This document shows positions 1-8,637 of a stretch of 56,745 bases of DNA, in pieces. The number at the start of each line of letters is the position of its first letter. Position 1 is the stretch's first letter. The notes beneath the pieces are model-generated. The model searched no databases. It saw nothing but the letters and a program-made list of their open reading frames with translations, and had not been told where the DNA came from. The DNA is from Phocaeicola faecicola (GTDB lineage: Bacteria > Bacteroidota > Bacteroidia > Bacteroidales > Bacteroidaceae): NCBI RefSeq assembly GCF_013618865.1, contig NZ_JABSOE010000028.1:1-56745 (forward strand), in the 5' to 3' direction. The translations under genes were made by a program, and so were the position numbers.

Positions 1-90
1 ACAGTTTGAAAGGATAAAATCTTCAAAACTAAGCTTATAAACTTCTCTCTTTAGAAAAATTCGAATGAATCCAATCTGAGATGAAACAAT

Positions 91-125
91 AGAGGCCATC
101 TCAAGTTTATTTTGAGACAGCCTCT
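91..125. terminator. Hairpin with interrupted inverted repeat, terminator-like
   Basis: Two 6-bp stems (AGAGGC/GCCTCT and TCTCAA/TTGAGA) separated by a 2-by-2 mismatch close a 7-nt loop, followed on the plus strand by a T-rich run. The element end (GAGGCTGTCTCAAAA read on minus) also resembles the ends of short insertion-sequence derivatives. The rest of positions 1-253 is A/T-rich and shows no gene; it is the 3' flank of the potD gene. Confidence 0.5.
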
Positions 126-253
126 TTATTTTATTCCTGATCTACTTCTGAGAATCCCTCTTTATTGTCTCTGCTGTTATCTCTATTATCAAGGCATTCC
201 CATTCCTTTCTCAGGTTATCTTTCAAATTCTTCTTTTTTCTGAATGAGTCAGA

Positions 254-1585
254 CTATTTTCTGCGACTGCGGCGACGGCGCTGCATCCTGCGGCTTCTGT
301 GACGTGCCTTCAGGCGAACCCGGATCTGCCATACAGCCAGTGCCGCCACTACGACAAGAATGAGTACTACGATTCCCGTATTCAGATTGTCCCCCTTCAC
401 GCGCGACCAGATTTCCAGCACCTTCACTGTCTGGTCACCAAAGTCACGGATCATCTCACAACGCGAGATGACAGACCGGTCCGGGTATTGCGTATTCCGC
501 AGTTTTACATGAGTCGCTTCCGGGCCGAAGAAGTAACTGGCATCAATGTATTCCTCCAGGGTAGAATCCTCACAGGCTTCCAGAATCTCCGGAGCCCCGA
601 TGGAGCTCACATAACCGTTCTCTTCCATGTTCCGCAACGCAATGTTCGGACGACAGAGGAAGTTGATGAAATAACTCGCTGCCTTCCGGTTCTTGGCATA
701 CTTCGGAATCACCCAGCCATCATACCACACGTTACTACCCTCGCGAGGTATCGTATAATCCAAATCGACACCTACCGCCTTGGCTTCCTCAATGGCCCAC
801 TGCGCATCCCCGCTCCAGGTCATGTTGATCCATGCCTTCTCCTTGGTCATCATCTCCTTTCCGAAGTCGGCTTCCCATCCGGCCACGTTCGGTTTCAGCA
901 GTTTCAGATACTTCTCTACCGTATCCATGGCCTCCGGAGAATAGTCATTCATCAGGTCCGCTACCGTCACCTTTCCTTCTGCCAGACGATGACGGTTGGC
1001 ATACAGCAGCGCCGTACCGTACGAATCGCGGTAAGCATCCTTCATCAGGATCTTTCCGGCAAACCGTTTGTCCCACAGCACTCCCCAGGTATCCATATCC
1101 TCACGGGAAACATACTTCGTATTATACAGCAATCCGGCCGTACCCCACATGTAACATACCGCATAACGGCTTGCCGGATTCTCCGGAGTGCCCAACTTAT
1201 CAATCTGTTTCCTGATAAACGGAGCCACCAGTTTCATGTAATTCGGCGAATGTGCAAAGACCGTATCAATCGGCAGCAGCAGGTCCTTGCGCAACATACG
1301 CTCGATGATATATTCCGAAGGACAGACCACATCAAAATCCTCATGCCCCTTCTCGATTTTCGTCAGCATGATTTCGTTGATATCGAATGTCTGATACACA
1401 ATACGGATATCCTCTCCCGTCTGCTCCTTATAATATTGCTGGAAGTCCTCCAGAACCCCCTCACCGATATAATCGGCCCAGTTATATACCTTCAATATCG
1501 CTTGTCTGTCCTCGCTGGTATTGTAACATCCGCTACATACCGCTACAGCCAGACAGACAAACACCCAGTTCATCCATCGTTTCAT
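254..1585 (-). CDS. potD: Polyamine ABC transporter substrate-binding lipoprotein (PotD-like)
   Basis: Periplasmic spermidine/putrescine-binding protein of an ABC importer. The N-terminus has a lipoprotein signal with the modified cysteine at about residue 20 (VCSGC). The body matches the PotD/PotF family: 'YNWADYIGEG' near the start and 'WGTAGLLYN' in the middle. It is the last gene of a four-gene minus-strand operon and overlaps the potC stop by 4 bp, so it is translationally coupled. Odd: at 443 aa it is about 90 residues longer than E. coli PotD; the extra C-terminus has a hydrophobic helix (about 403-421) and then a tail that is almost entirely Arg/Lys (422-443). The protein may therefore be anchored both by lipid and by a transmembrane helix with a cytoplasmic basic tail. 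Polyamine specificity is inferred from the family and operon. Confidence 0.88.
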   Translation of the reverse strand: MKRWMNWVFVCLAVAVCSGCYNTSEDRQAILKVYNWADYIGEGVLEDFQQYYKEQTGEDIRIVYQTFDINEIMLTKIEKGHEDFDVVCPSEYIIERMLRKDLLLPIDTVFAHSPNYMKLVAPFIRKQIDKLGTPENPASRYAVCYMWGTAGLLYNTKYVSREDMDTWGVLWDKRFAGKILMKDAYRDSYGTALLYANRHRLAEGKVTVADLMNDYSPEAMDTVEKYLKLLKPNVAGWEADFGKEMMTKEKAWINMTWSGDAQWAIEEAKAVGVDLDYTIPREGSNVWYDGWVIPKYAKNRKAASYFINFLCRPNIALRNMEENGYVSSIGAPEILEACEDSTLEEYIDASYFFGPEATHVKLRNTQYPDRSVISRCEMIRDFGDQTVKVLEIWSRVKGDNLNTGIVVLILVVVAALAVWQIRVRLKARHRSRRMQRRRRSRRK

Positions 1586-2373
1586 ACCTGCTTCTCCTTT
1601 CCTGCCCTACGGTTGATAATAATCAGCATGACCAGAATCACTACAAAAATCAAGGCCGACAACGGACGCAGCTCCGGTGTCAGTCCCCCCTTCCGGGCAT
1701 CTGCATAAATATAAGTAGAAAGCGTTTCCAGTCCCTGGTTGCCGATGGTAAACACCGTCACCGCAAAATCATCGATAGAGATAGTCAGTGCCAACAGGAA
1801 CCCGCTGATCATACCCGGACGGATTTCCGGCATAATCACCTTCCACAATGCCTGCATCGGAGTCGCTCCCAGATCCAGTGCCGCCTCATACAGATTCGGA
1901 TTCATCTGTTTCAGACGAGGCAGCACACTCAGTACCACATACGGCGTACAGAAGGTAATATGCGCCAGCACCACCGTAGTAAAGCCCTGCGTAATGCCCA
2001 GTGAGACAAACAGCAGGAACAGCGAGATACCCGTAATGATATCCCCGTTCAGAATAGGAATGGTATTGATGAAACCCATTGCCTTCCGGCTTCTGGCCCT
2101 CAGGTTGAAAATACCGATGGCTGCCACACTACCCAGCAAGGTAGACACCGTAGCCGCAATCAGCGCAATGGCAATCGTATTGACAAAGGCATTCATCAAG
2201 GAATGATGTGCCCCCGTATTCATCAGCGACTCATACAACTTCAGCGAGAAGCCGGTCCAGTTGCCCAGTACCTTCGCCTCCGTAAACGAATAAATCACAA
2301 TGATCGCGATAGGTGCATACAGCAGAATCAGCAGCACCCACAGATACACCTGTTCCAGTACCTTCTTTACCAT
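1582..2373 (-). CDS. potC: Polyamine ABC transporter permease (PotC-like)
   Basis: Inner-membrane permease of the polyamine importer, 263 aa, about six transmembrane helices. The cytoplasmic EAA loop that contacts the ATPase is visible at about 163-190 ('EAALDLGATPMQALWKVI' followed by a proline and glycine). Length is normal for the BPD_transp_1 family. It overlaps the downstream potD start by 4 bp and the upstream potB stop by 7 bp, typical of coupled subunits. PotC rather than PotB is assigned by order in the operon and by the N-terminal 'YAPIAIIVIYSF' pattern. Confidence 0.88.
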   Translation of the reverse strand: MVKKVLEQVYLWVLLILLYAPIAIIVIYSFTEAKVLGNWTGFSLKLYESLMNTGAHHSLMNAFVNTIAIALIAATVSTLLGSVAAIGIFNLRARSRKAMGFINTIPILNGDIITGISLFLLFVSLGITQGFTTVVLAHITFCTPYVVLSVLPRLKQMNPNLYEAALDLGATPMQALWKVIMPEIRPGMISGFLLALTISIDDFAVTVFTIGNQGLETLSTYIYADARKGGLTPELRPLSALIFVVILVMLIIINRRAGKEKQV

Positions 2374-3167
2374 ACGCCACCTCCTCTCTCAGTCTCACTG
2401 CTATCGTCGGTATTAAACAAGGAAGTCACCGCAATCAGGAAAAGCATGATCAGCGAAAGCGCCGCTCCATAGTTCCACAGACTGTTGTTGATGTTCTCCT
2501 GTATCGTCGTACCGAAAAGTTTGATATTGTTCATCGTCAGCAACTCAGCGATGGCAAAGGTAGAGATGGTCGGCATGAATACCATCATGACCCCGCTCAC
2601 CACTCCCGGCATGGAAAGCGGGAACACCACCTTCCAGAATACCTGGAACGAGTTGGCCCCCAAATCCTGTGCCGCCTCCACATAACTGTGGTCCATCTTC
2701 TGCAGCGTATTGTAAATGGGGTAAATCATAAAAGGAATGAAGTTATAGATCATTCCGAAAATCAAGGCCCCCTCTCCCAGCGGAAGACGGAAAAAGTCGA
2801 ACAGCGCCACAGTAGCCAGCGTGCGGACCAGGATATTCACCCACATCGGCAGGATAAACAGCATGACCAGCGTACGGGCATACCCCAGTTTTTTGCAGTT
2901 GCTCAGAATCCACGCCGCCGGATACCCCAGCAGGATACATCCCAACGTCGTCAGTATCGCGATACCGATGGAATAGACGAAGGTATTCATCGCTTCCGGA
3001 TGAGCAAAGAACTTTCCGAAATTCGCCAAAGTCAGGTGTCCCGCATCATCCGTAAAGGCATATACCACAATCAGCAGCAGCGGAACAATCACAAAAATGA
3101 CCGAAAAAATCAAATAAGGCAATGTCCAGCTCTTTCTGGATGCAAAAAAAGTCTTCAATTTTATCAT
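2367..3167 (-). CDS. potB: Polyamine ABC transporter permease (PotB-like)
   Basis: Second inner-membrane permease subunit, 266 aa, with six predicted helices and an EAA loop at about 163-190 ('YVEAAQDLGANSFQVFWKVV'). The N-terminal 'LPYLIFSVIFVIVPLLLIV' segment is typical of PotB. The start lies 13 nt after the potA stop. It forms a heterodimer with the PotC-like protein and works with PotA and PotD. Confidence 0.88.
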   Translation of the reverse strand: MIKLKTFFASRKSWTLPYLIFSVIFVIVPLLLIVVYAFTDDAGHLTLANFGKFFAHPEAMNTFVYSIGIAILTTLGCILLGYPAAWILSNCKKLGYARTLVMLFILPMWVNILVRTLATVALFDFFRLPLGEGALIFGMIYNFIPFMIYPIYNTLQKMDHSYVEAAQDLGANSFQVFWKVVFPLSMPGVVSGVMMVFMPTISTFAIAELLTMNNIKLFGTTIQENINNSLWNYGAALSLIMLFLIAVTSLFNTDDSSETERGGGVW

Positions 3168-3180
3168 GTCACAATCTCAG

Positions 3181-4569
3181 TTAACCGATAATCCGGATGG
3201 CATGAGGAGGAATCGAAATTCCCACATGGTCCCCATCGTCCCAGACATCATTGGTATCCACAAATACATTTTCATCCCAATCCGAGAACACCGTCAGGTG
3301 ATAATGATCTCCCTTGTACAGGATAAACTTCACCTCACCGGTCAGCATGCCGTCTTCCGCATTGTCCAGCAAGACCACCTGATCGAAGTCCACTTCCGCC
3401 TTCACATGCTCCCAGTCCTTCGACGCATCGCTTCGGTCTACCGGAGCACATTCAAACTCACAGCCCAGGAATTCCACGTGCGTATCATCAATCATCCTTG
3501 CCTCAAACGTATTGCAGGTACGCTCTTTCTTCATGATGTGGATATCGAAAGGCTTGATCAGCAGTCCGACCTCCGAGCCCACCTCAAACGCATGATAGTC
3601 CTGCACGATAATCTCGTAATTGCCTACCGTCACCACCATCTCATAGTGCACTCCCTTGAAGATACACGACTGCACCTTTCCGCACAGCTGCGCAGCCTCC
3701 GAAACCGGGAAGATATACAGATCCTCCGGACGGATGACCACATCCACCGGCACATTCTCACCGAAGCCTTTATCCACACACTCGAAGTCCCTGCCGCAGA
3801 AGTTCACCAGACCGTCCTTCACCATCACCCCGTTCAGGATGTTGCTCTCACCGATAAAGTCGGCCACAAACGCATTGATCGGTTCATTGTAAATATCCGT
3901 CGGTCCCCCGATCTGCTGAATCCGTCCCTCGCTCATCACCACAATCGTATCACTCAGCGTAAGCGCCTCTTCCTGGTCGTGCGTCACATAGACAAAGGTA
4001 ATGCCCAACCGTCTGTGCATCTCCTTCAGTTCCATCTGCATGTCCTTACGCATCTTGAGGTCGAGGGCCGCAAGCGGTTCATCCAGCAGCAATACCTCCG
4101 GCTCGTTCACAATGGCCCGGGCAATGGCCACACGCTGCTGCTGTCCACCCGAAAGCGAATTGACATCCCTGTATTCATAGTCCGTCATTCCCACCATCTT
4201 AAGCGCCGCCTTCACCTTCTTCTCGATATCCGTCTTCGACATCTTCTTCAGCTTCAGTCCGAAGGCAATGTTGTCATACACATTCAGGTGCGGGAAAAGC
4301 GCATATTTCTGAAACACCGTATTCACCGGACGAAGATGCGGAGGCGTCTGCGTGATTTCCTTGCCTCCGATACAGATCATACCTTCCGAAGCCGTCTGAA
4401 AACCGGCAATCAGACGAAGCAACGTCGTCTTTCCGCAACCGGAAGGTCCCAAAATGGTCACAAATTCCCCCTTCCGGACAGAAAGGTTCACATTGTCGAG
4501 TGCCACCTTCTCCCCGAAGAACTTTGACACATTCTTTATTTCAATAATTGGCTGGTTGTCTTTTTGCAT
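3181..4569 (-). CDS. potA: Polyamine ABC transporter ATP-binding protein (PotA-like)
   Basis: ATPase of the importer and first gene of the operon. Walker A GPSGCGKT at 41-48, signature LSGGQ at 139-143, Walker B ending in DEP at about 163-165, and the H-loop 'VTHDQEEAL' are intact. At 462 aa it is longer than E. coli PotA (378). The extra length is in the C-terminal regulatory part, where two TOBE-like units seem to follow each other ('[15 protein letters not shown]' and '[15 protein letters not shown]'). A consensus promoter sits 24 bp upstream. Function follows from the family and the complete potABCD order. Confidence 0.92.
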   Translation of the reverse strand: MQKDNQPIIEIKNVSKFFGEKVALDNVNLSVRKGEFVTILGPSGCGKTTLLRLIAGFQTASEGMICIGGKEITQTPPHLRPVNTVFQKYALFPHLNVYDNIAFGLKLKKMSKTDIEKKVKAALKMVGMTDYEYRDVNSLSGGQQQRVAIARAIVNEPEVLLLDEPLAALDLKMRKDMQMELKEMHRRLGITFVYVTHDQEEALTLSDTIVVMSEGRIQQIGGPTDIYNEPINAFVADFIGESNILNGVMVKDGLVNFCGRDFECVDKGFGENVPVDVVIRPEDLYIFPVSEAAQLCGKVQSCIFKGVHYEMVVTVGNYEIIVQDYHAFEVGSEVGLLIKPFDIHIMKKERTCNTFEARMIDDTHVEFLGCEFECAPVDRSDASKDWEHVKAEVDFDQVVLLDNAEDGMLTGEVKFILYKGDHYHLTVFSDWDENVFVDTNDVWDDGDHVGISIPPHAIRIIG

Positions 4570-4592
4570 ATACCTGTTTCTAAATTCGGCTG

Positions 4593-4600
4593 CAAAGGTA
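4593..4600 (-). promoter_or_regulatory. -7 promoter element of potABCD
   Basis: TACCTTTG on the minus strand fits the Bacteroidales -7 consensus TAnnTTTG. A start site about 7 nt downstream would leave a leader of roughly 17 nt before potA. Confidence 0.6.
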
Positions 4601-4805
4601 CATAAATATATAATTATCGTGTCATAAACGTCCTATTTTCTTTATATTCACCTCGATTTAGCTGAAAGCCGAAGTATAAATATACAATTCAGGGGGCCTT
4701 CCCCGCCCCGTCTGCCGAATCTCCATGTATTTTACCTCCGGATATTAAATTTTATATTACTTTTACCAGGCAAACTAATTACTCAAACACATAAACCACT
4801 TCATT

Positions 4806-5795
4806 ATGAAAACATGGGTTACATTACTGCTCCTGCTTGCAGGAAGCTGCCTGCATTCGCTGGCACAGACACTGAAATACTCCCCGGAGGGCAAGTTCAA
4901 GATTGTGCAGCTCACAGACATTCATTACATTTACCAGGATCCCCGCTCGGAGATTTCCCTGCAGAACATCGATGAAGTCATCCGGACCGAGCAGCCTCAG
5001 CTGATTGTGCTTACGGGAGATGTCATTTACGGAAAACCGGCCGAAGAGAGTCTGAGAACCGTACTGGACAAGCTCAGTGAGTACCGGATTCCCTTTGCGG
5101 TTACTTTCGGCAACCACGACGACGAACAGGGACTCACCCGAAAAGAACTGCTGCAGATTCTCCGGCAGTATCCGATGAACCTGACCGCTTCGGATGAAAC
5201 CCTTCCCGGAGTCACCAACTACGTCCTGCCGGTAGCACACAGCGGAAACGCTCAGCCGGCGACGGTACTCTACTGCTTCGATTCGCATTCTTACTCTCAG
5301 ATCGAAGGCATAGGAGGATACGACTACATCAAGTCGGAACAGATTCAATGGTACAAGACCACCAGCCGGAAATTTACTCAGGAAAACCAGGGCAGTCCGC
5401 TTCCCTCACTGGCCTTCTTCCACATTCCGCTTCCGGAATACCACACCGCCATACAGGACGAGTCTACCCCCGTCATCGGTACGCGGAAGGAACCTGCCTG
5501 TGCCCCGGTGCTCAACTCCGGACTGTTTACGGCCATGAAGGAGATGAATGACATCACAGGGGTATTCGTGGGTCACGACCATGACAACGACTATGCTGCC
5601 TACTGGCAACGCATCTTACTGGCATACGGACGGTATTCGGGAGGTGATACGGTGTACAACAACCTGCCATGCGGAGCCCGGGTCATCGAACTCACCGAAA
5701 ACCAGCCGGCGTTCAGGACCTGGATACACCAGTACGACGGTTCGATACAGCATGCCATCACCGTTCCTGACTTTTTCCTGAAAAAGAAAAGATAA
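4806..5795 (+). CDS. Exported calcineurin-like metallophosphoesterase
   Basis: Predicted secreted phosphodiesterase/phosphatase of the calcineurin-like family, 329 aa. Signal peptide at 1-20 ending in SLA-Q. Metal-binding motifs are intact: 'LTDIHY' (37-41), 'LTGDV' (69-73), 'GNHDDE' (102-107) and a C-terminal 'GHDHDND'. Substrate is unknown; similar Bacteroidales proteins are annotated simply as metallophosphoesterases. It stands alone, divergent from potA and convergent with meaB, from which a bidirectional terminator separates it. A weak -7-like element TACTTTTA lies at 4758-4765. Confidence 0.85.
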   Translation: MKTWVTLLLLLAGSCLHSLAQTLKYSPEGKFKIVQLTDIHYIYQDPRSEISLQNIDEVIRTEQPQLIVLTGDVIYGKPAEESLRTVLDKLSEYRIPFAVTFGNHDDEQGLTRKELLQILRQYPMNLTASDETLPGVTNYVLPVAHSGNAQPATVLYCFDSHSYSQIEGIGGYDYIKSEQIQWYKTTSRKFTQENQGSPLPSLAFFHIPLPEYHTAIQDESTPVIGTRKEPACAPVLNSGLFTAMKEMNDITGVFVGHDHDNDYAAYWQRILLAYGRYSGGDTVYNNLPCGARVIELTENQPAFRTWIHQYDGSIQHAITVPDFFLKKKR

Positions 5796-5862
5796 TCCAT
5801 ACACCGCAGCGGCCGCCGCTCAATGACCGTCTGAGCGTGTGGCACTGACGGAATGATCCATG

Positions 5863-5909
5863 AAAAAAGTCCATTTCCTTCCGGCTATCCCGGAGAAAAT
5901 GGACTTTTT
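5863..5909. terminator. Bidirectional terminator between metallophosphoesterase gene and meaB
   Basis: AAAAAGTCCATTT pairs with AAATGGACTTTTT, with an inner TCCGG stem. A-run on one side and T-run on the other let it stop both converging genes. Confidence 0.85.
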
Positions 5910-5930
5910 CCTTTATCTGATTCACCCTCA

Positions 5931-7025
5931 TTACCGGTGACTCATATACATATCCAACAACTTGCGTGCAGCGGCAAAAGACGTCGTATGTCCCTGCAGC
6001 ACCTCCTTTTCCTGTTCCTCAAGCATTCCTGCAATCAGCGGATTCTGATAGAAGTTGTCCCGGAGATGCTCGTTGATGGTCTCATACATCCAATACTTGG
6101 CCTGTTCGTTCCGACGGTACTCAAAATACCCGTTGGCTTTCACAAAGTCGATATACTGATACACCATGTCCCAGATTTCCTTGATACCGATGCCATAGAA
6201 GCCCGAATAAGTCAGCACCTGCGGTGTCCATCCCGATTCGGGAGCCGGGAAGAGATGCAAGGCATTCCGGAAATGAGCCGCTGCCAGCTTGGCCTTCTCA
6301 ATATTGTTTCCATCGGCCTTGTTGATGATGATTCCGTCTGCCATCTCCATAATGCCCCGCTTGATACCCTGCAGTTCATCGCCGGTACCGGCCAGCTGAA
6401 TCAGCAAGAAGAAATCGACCATTGAATGCACCGCTGTCTCACTCTGTCCCACGCCTACCGTTTCCACGAAAATCTTGTCGAATCCGGCCGCCTCACACAG
6501 AATGATGGTCTCACGGGTCTTGCGGGCCACCCCACCCAGAGAACCGGCCGACGGGCTGGGACGGATAAACGATGCCGGATGCACCGATAGTTTTTCCATG
6601 CGGGTCTTGTCACCCAGGATACTTCCTTTCGACCGTTCGCTGCTGGGATCGATGGCCAATACCGCCAACTTGCCTCCCCGTTCGAGCACATGCAGGCCGA
6701 ACACATCGATTGAAGTACTCTTTCCCGCACCCGGAACCCCACTGATACCGATACGTATCGAGTTTCCGGAATAAGGCAGACATTTCTCAATCACCTCCTG
6801 TGCCAGCGCCTGATGTTCGGGCTTGACACTTTCTACCAGTGTCACCGCCTGACTCAGAATGGTCACATCGCCTTTTACGATTCCTTCCACATATTCGCCG
6901 GCCGAAAACACCCTCCTTTTCGGACGTTTCCGGCTACTGAGGTAAGGGTTCACAGTCACTGGCTGATCCACACCTTTGTTCACGGTCAGCCCTTTATATT
7001 CTTCGCTATTTTCAGGGTGTTCCAT
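5931..7025 (-). CDS. meaB: Methylmalonyl-CoA mutase-associated GTPase MeaB
   Basis: G3E P-loop GTPase (MeaB/ArgK) that chaperones adenosylcobalamin loading and protects methylmalonyl-CoA mutase. Walker A 'GVPGAGKST' at about 96-104, followed by 'DPSSERSKGSILGDKTRM' and the switch-like 'ETVGVGQSE', all diagnostic of MeaB. 364 aa, normal apart from a slightly long N-terminus. The mutase genes mutA/mutB are not in the window, so it is a stand-alone copy here. The succinate/propionate pathway of Bacteroidales gives the likely role. Confidence 0.93.
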   Translation of the reverse strand: MEHPENSEEYKGLTVNKGVDQPVTVNPYLSSRKRPKRRVFSAGEYVEGIVKGDVTILSQAVTLVESVKPEHQALAQEVIEKCLPYSGNSIRIGISGVPGAGKSTSIDVFGLHVLERGGKLAVLAIDPSSERSKGSILGDKTRMEKLSVHPASFIRPSPSAGSLGGVARKTRETIILCEAAGFDKIFVETVGVGQSETAVHSMVDFFLLIQLAGTGDELQGIKRGIMEMADGIIINKADGNNIEKAKLAAAHFRNALHLFPAPESGWTPQVLTYSGFYGIGIKEIWDMVYQYIDFVKANGYFEYRRNEQAKYWMYETINEHLRDNFYQNPLIAGMLEEQEKEVLQGHTTSFAAARKLLDMYMSHR

Positions 7026-7112
7026 ACAATATTATTTAAGAGTTAATCAAAGTCATCTATCAGTATCCGGGAACTGCCCGGTCCGCTTCCGCCACCGGCA
7101 GTCCCTTGCAGC

Positions 7113-8207
7113 TTATTTCTTTTCCGCAGGAGCCATTACCTTTGCCTTCACCCGCACGGTTACCGACGGATGTTCCGGATCGTTGGTAATCATCAGGATA
7201 CGTGGCGTACTCTTTCCACGCGACAGGTTCTGCGCCATGACCGTAACCTTCATCTTCGTAGACTCACCCGGTTTCAATACCGTTTTTTTCAGGTTGACCG
7301 CCAGTGCCGTACTGAAGACCTGCATGTCCTGAATCTCCAGGTCGGTCTTTCCCGTATTCGTAATCACCACCGTCTGCGACTTCTTCTGCTTTTCCTTCAA
7401 AGGAGGAAATTCCAGTACCTGAGCCGACAATGACAACTGAGGCGGATTGTTCTTCTGCTGTTCCGTCCGGTTCGAAAAGTCGGGAAGCAAAGCCACAGAA
7501 AGAGGAATTTCATTGTCGCTGCCCACCTTATCTCCCGGGTAACGGGACAGATAGACCGAGGTACGGGTAATACCCAGTTTGGGCAGTTCGTCCGTATTCA
7601 AGGTCAGGATAATCTCTCCATGCTTGCCCTTTCCCAGTGTCTCGGGAACCGCCTTGGCGGTCAGATAAGGCGGCAGGTGCATCAGTACCGGCGTATATGC
7701 CTTATTCGACGTATTTGCCACCCGCAGCACAAACTCCGGACGCGTACCCTTGTTTACCCGGTCGAACTCAATCTCCTCCTGGTCCAGACGGATGGCACCG
7801 AAGCCATACGGATGCGTGAACGTATAGTTTCTCGAGTCTGCCGTCACCTCTCCGTTGAATTCCAGGTAAATCGGCATCGATGACGCATTGCAGTAAATAC
7901 CTACTTCCTTATAAAAATGTCCGATAGCCTCGGCGTCAAAGACAGCCGTCACTACCCCCTTGCCGCCTGCCGGCACCGGAGCCTTTGTCCAGTCGACCTC
8001 AGTACATCCGCACGAAGAAGAGACCCTTGAAATCACCAGCGGCTTGTCGCCCGTATTCGTAAACTCATACTTTACGGTCACCGGGTTCCGCCACAATACA
8101 TATCCCAACTCCTTCACTTTCGTGTCAAAAGTAATCTGAGGCTGTGCCTGAGCCATGAAGGTACAAGCCATCAATATACTGAATATAAAAATAATACGTT
8201 TCATCAA
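7113..8207 (-). CDS. DUF1573 domain secreted protein
   Basis: 364-aa exported protein with a signal peptide at about 1-21 (MAQA then Q). It has at least two DUF1573 / ASPM-SPD2-like immunoglobulin-type domains: 'FTNTGDKPLVISRVSSSCGC' near residue 50 is the classic DUF1573 signature, and a second unit with 'VVITNTGKTDLEIQD' lies at about 275. Such domains bind or scaffold partners in the periplasm or on the surface; the molecular role is unknown. A consensus promoter 29 bp upstream drives it alone. Confidence 0.85.
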   Translation of the reverse strand: MMKRIIFIFSILMACTFMAQAQPQITFDTKVKELGYVLWRNPVTVKYEFTNTGDKPLVISRVSSSCGCTEVDWTKAPVPAGGKGVVTAVFDAEAIGHFYKEVGIYCNASSMPIYLEFNGEVTADSRNYTFTHPYGFGAIRLDQEEIEFDRVNKGTRPEFVLRVANTSNKAYTPVLMHLPPYLTAKAVPETLGKGKHGEIILTLNTDELPKLGITRTSVYLSRYPGDKVGSDNEIPLSVALLPDFSNRTEQQKNNPPQLSLSAQVLEFPPLKEKQKKSQTVVITNTGKTDLEIQDMQVFSTALAVNLKKTVLKPGESTKMKVTVMAQNLSRGKSTPRILMITNDPEHPSVTVRVKAKVMAPAEKK

Positions 8208-8235
8208 TTCGTTTTCGGTTGTTGTTTATAGCAAA

Positions 8236-8243
8236 CAAAGATA
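8236..8243 (-). promoter_or_regulatory. -7 promoter element of the DUF1573 gene
   Basis: TATCTTTG on the minus strand, matching TAnnTTTG, about 29 bp before the start codon. Confidence 0.6.
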
Positions 8244-8274
8244 AAGAGAAAATCAAAGACGAACAAAAGTTGGT

Positions 8275-8520
8275 TTTAGTTTTTCAGTTTTTTGTGACTT
8301 CGCCTCTCCGCCCCCCGGAAGGCATTCCCCCTCCCTCTCCTCTGCCCCCTTCCAGTCCCCCTATATTCCGCCCCGTCCCTGCCCGGACACCCCCTGCACC
8401 TTTTTCCGCTGCCACGGCCGGCCCCTGCCGTTCCGTCACTCCCTTGCCGGTGCAATCGGCTTTCCCTGCTTACCGGAGAGGAAACGCATCATTATGCATA
8501 AAGCGAAAGACCGCGAGGAA
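8275..8520. other. Strand-biased noncoding stretch, very C-rich on plus
   Basis: Between the macroglobulin gene end and the DUF1573 promoter lie about 430 bp without a convincing gene. Roughly 8300-8460 is unusually rich in C and poor in G on the plus strand, unlike any flank. A plus-strand open frame (8219-8569) crosses it but begins inside the DUF1573 promoter and has only low-complexity proline content, so it is not called. Confidence 0.45.
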
Positions 8521-8548
8521 ATCAGGAAAAGACGGCGAGGAATACAGA

Positions 8549-8587
8549 AAAACCCCGCGGCCTTTTTGAAAAAAACCGCGGGGTTTT
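8549..8587. terminator. Terminator after the macroglobulin-like gene
   Basis: A perfect 12-bp stem AAAACCCCGCGG/CCGCGGGGTTTT with a 15-nt loop, about 50 bp past the stop of the minus-strand macroglobulin-like gene. Confidence 0.8.
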
Positions 8588-8637
8588 CCACCCAACACCT
8601 TTATGCGTGACACCACGCACAAGCAAGAATGACAAAA

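Noticed and set aside
299-1708. Long plus-strand open frame opposite potD/potC
   Set aside because: Antisense shadow; composition (His/Arg/Gln-rich) and lack of any domain show that it mirrors the real genes.
3166-4527. 453-codon plus-strand frame opposite potA
   Set aside because: Antisense shadow of a gene with all ABC motifs intact.
8219-8569. 116-codon plus-strand frame in the C-rich gap
   Set aside because: Starts inside the DUF1573 promoter, is low-complexity proline/serine, and ends within the terminator of the macroglobulin gene.
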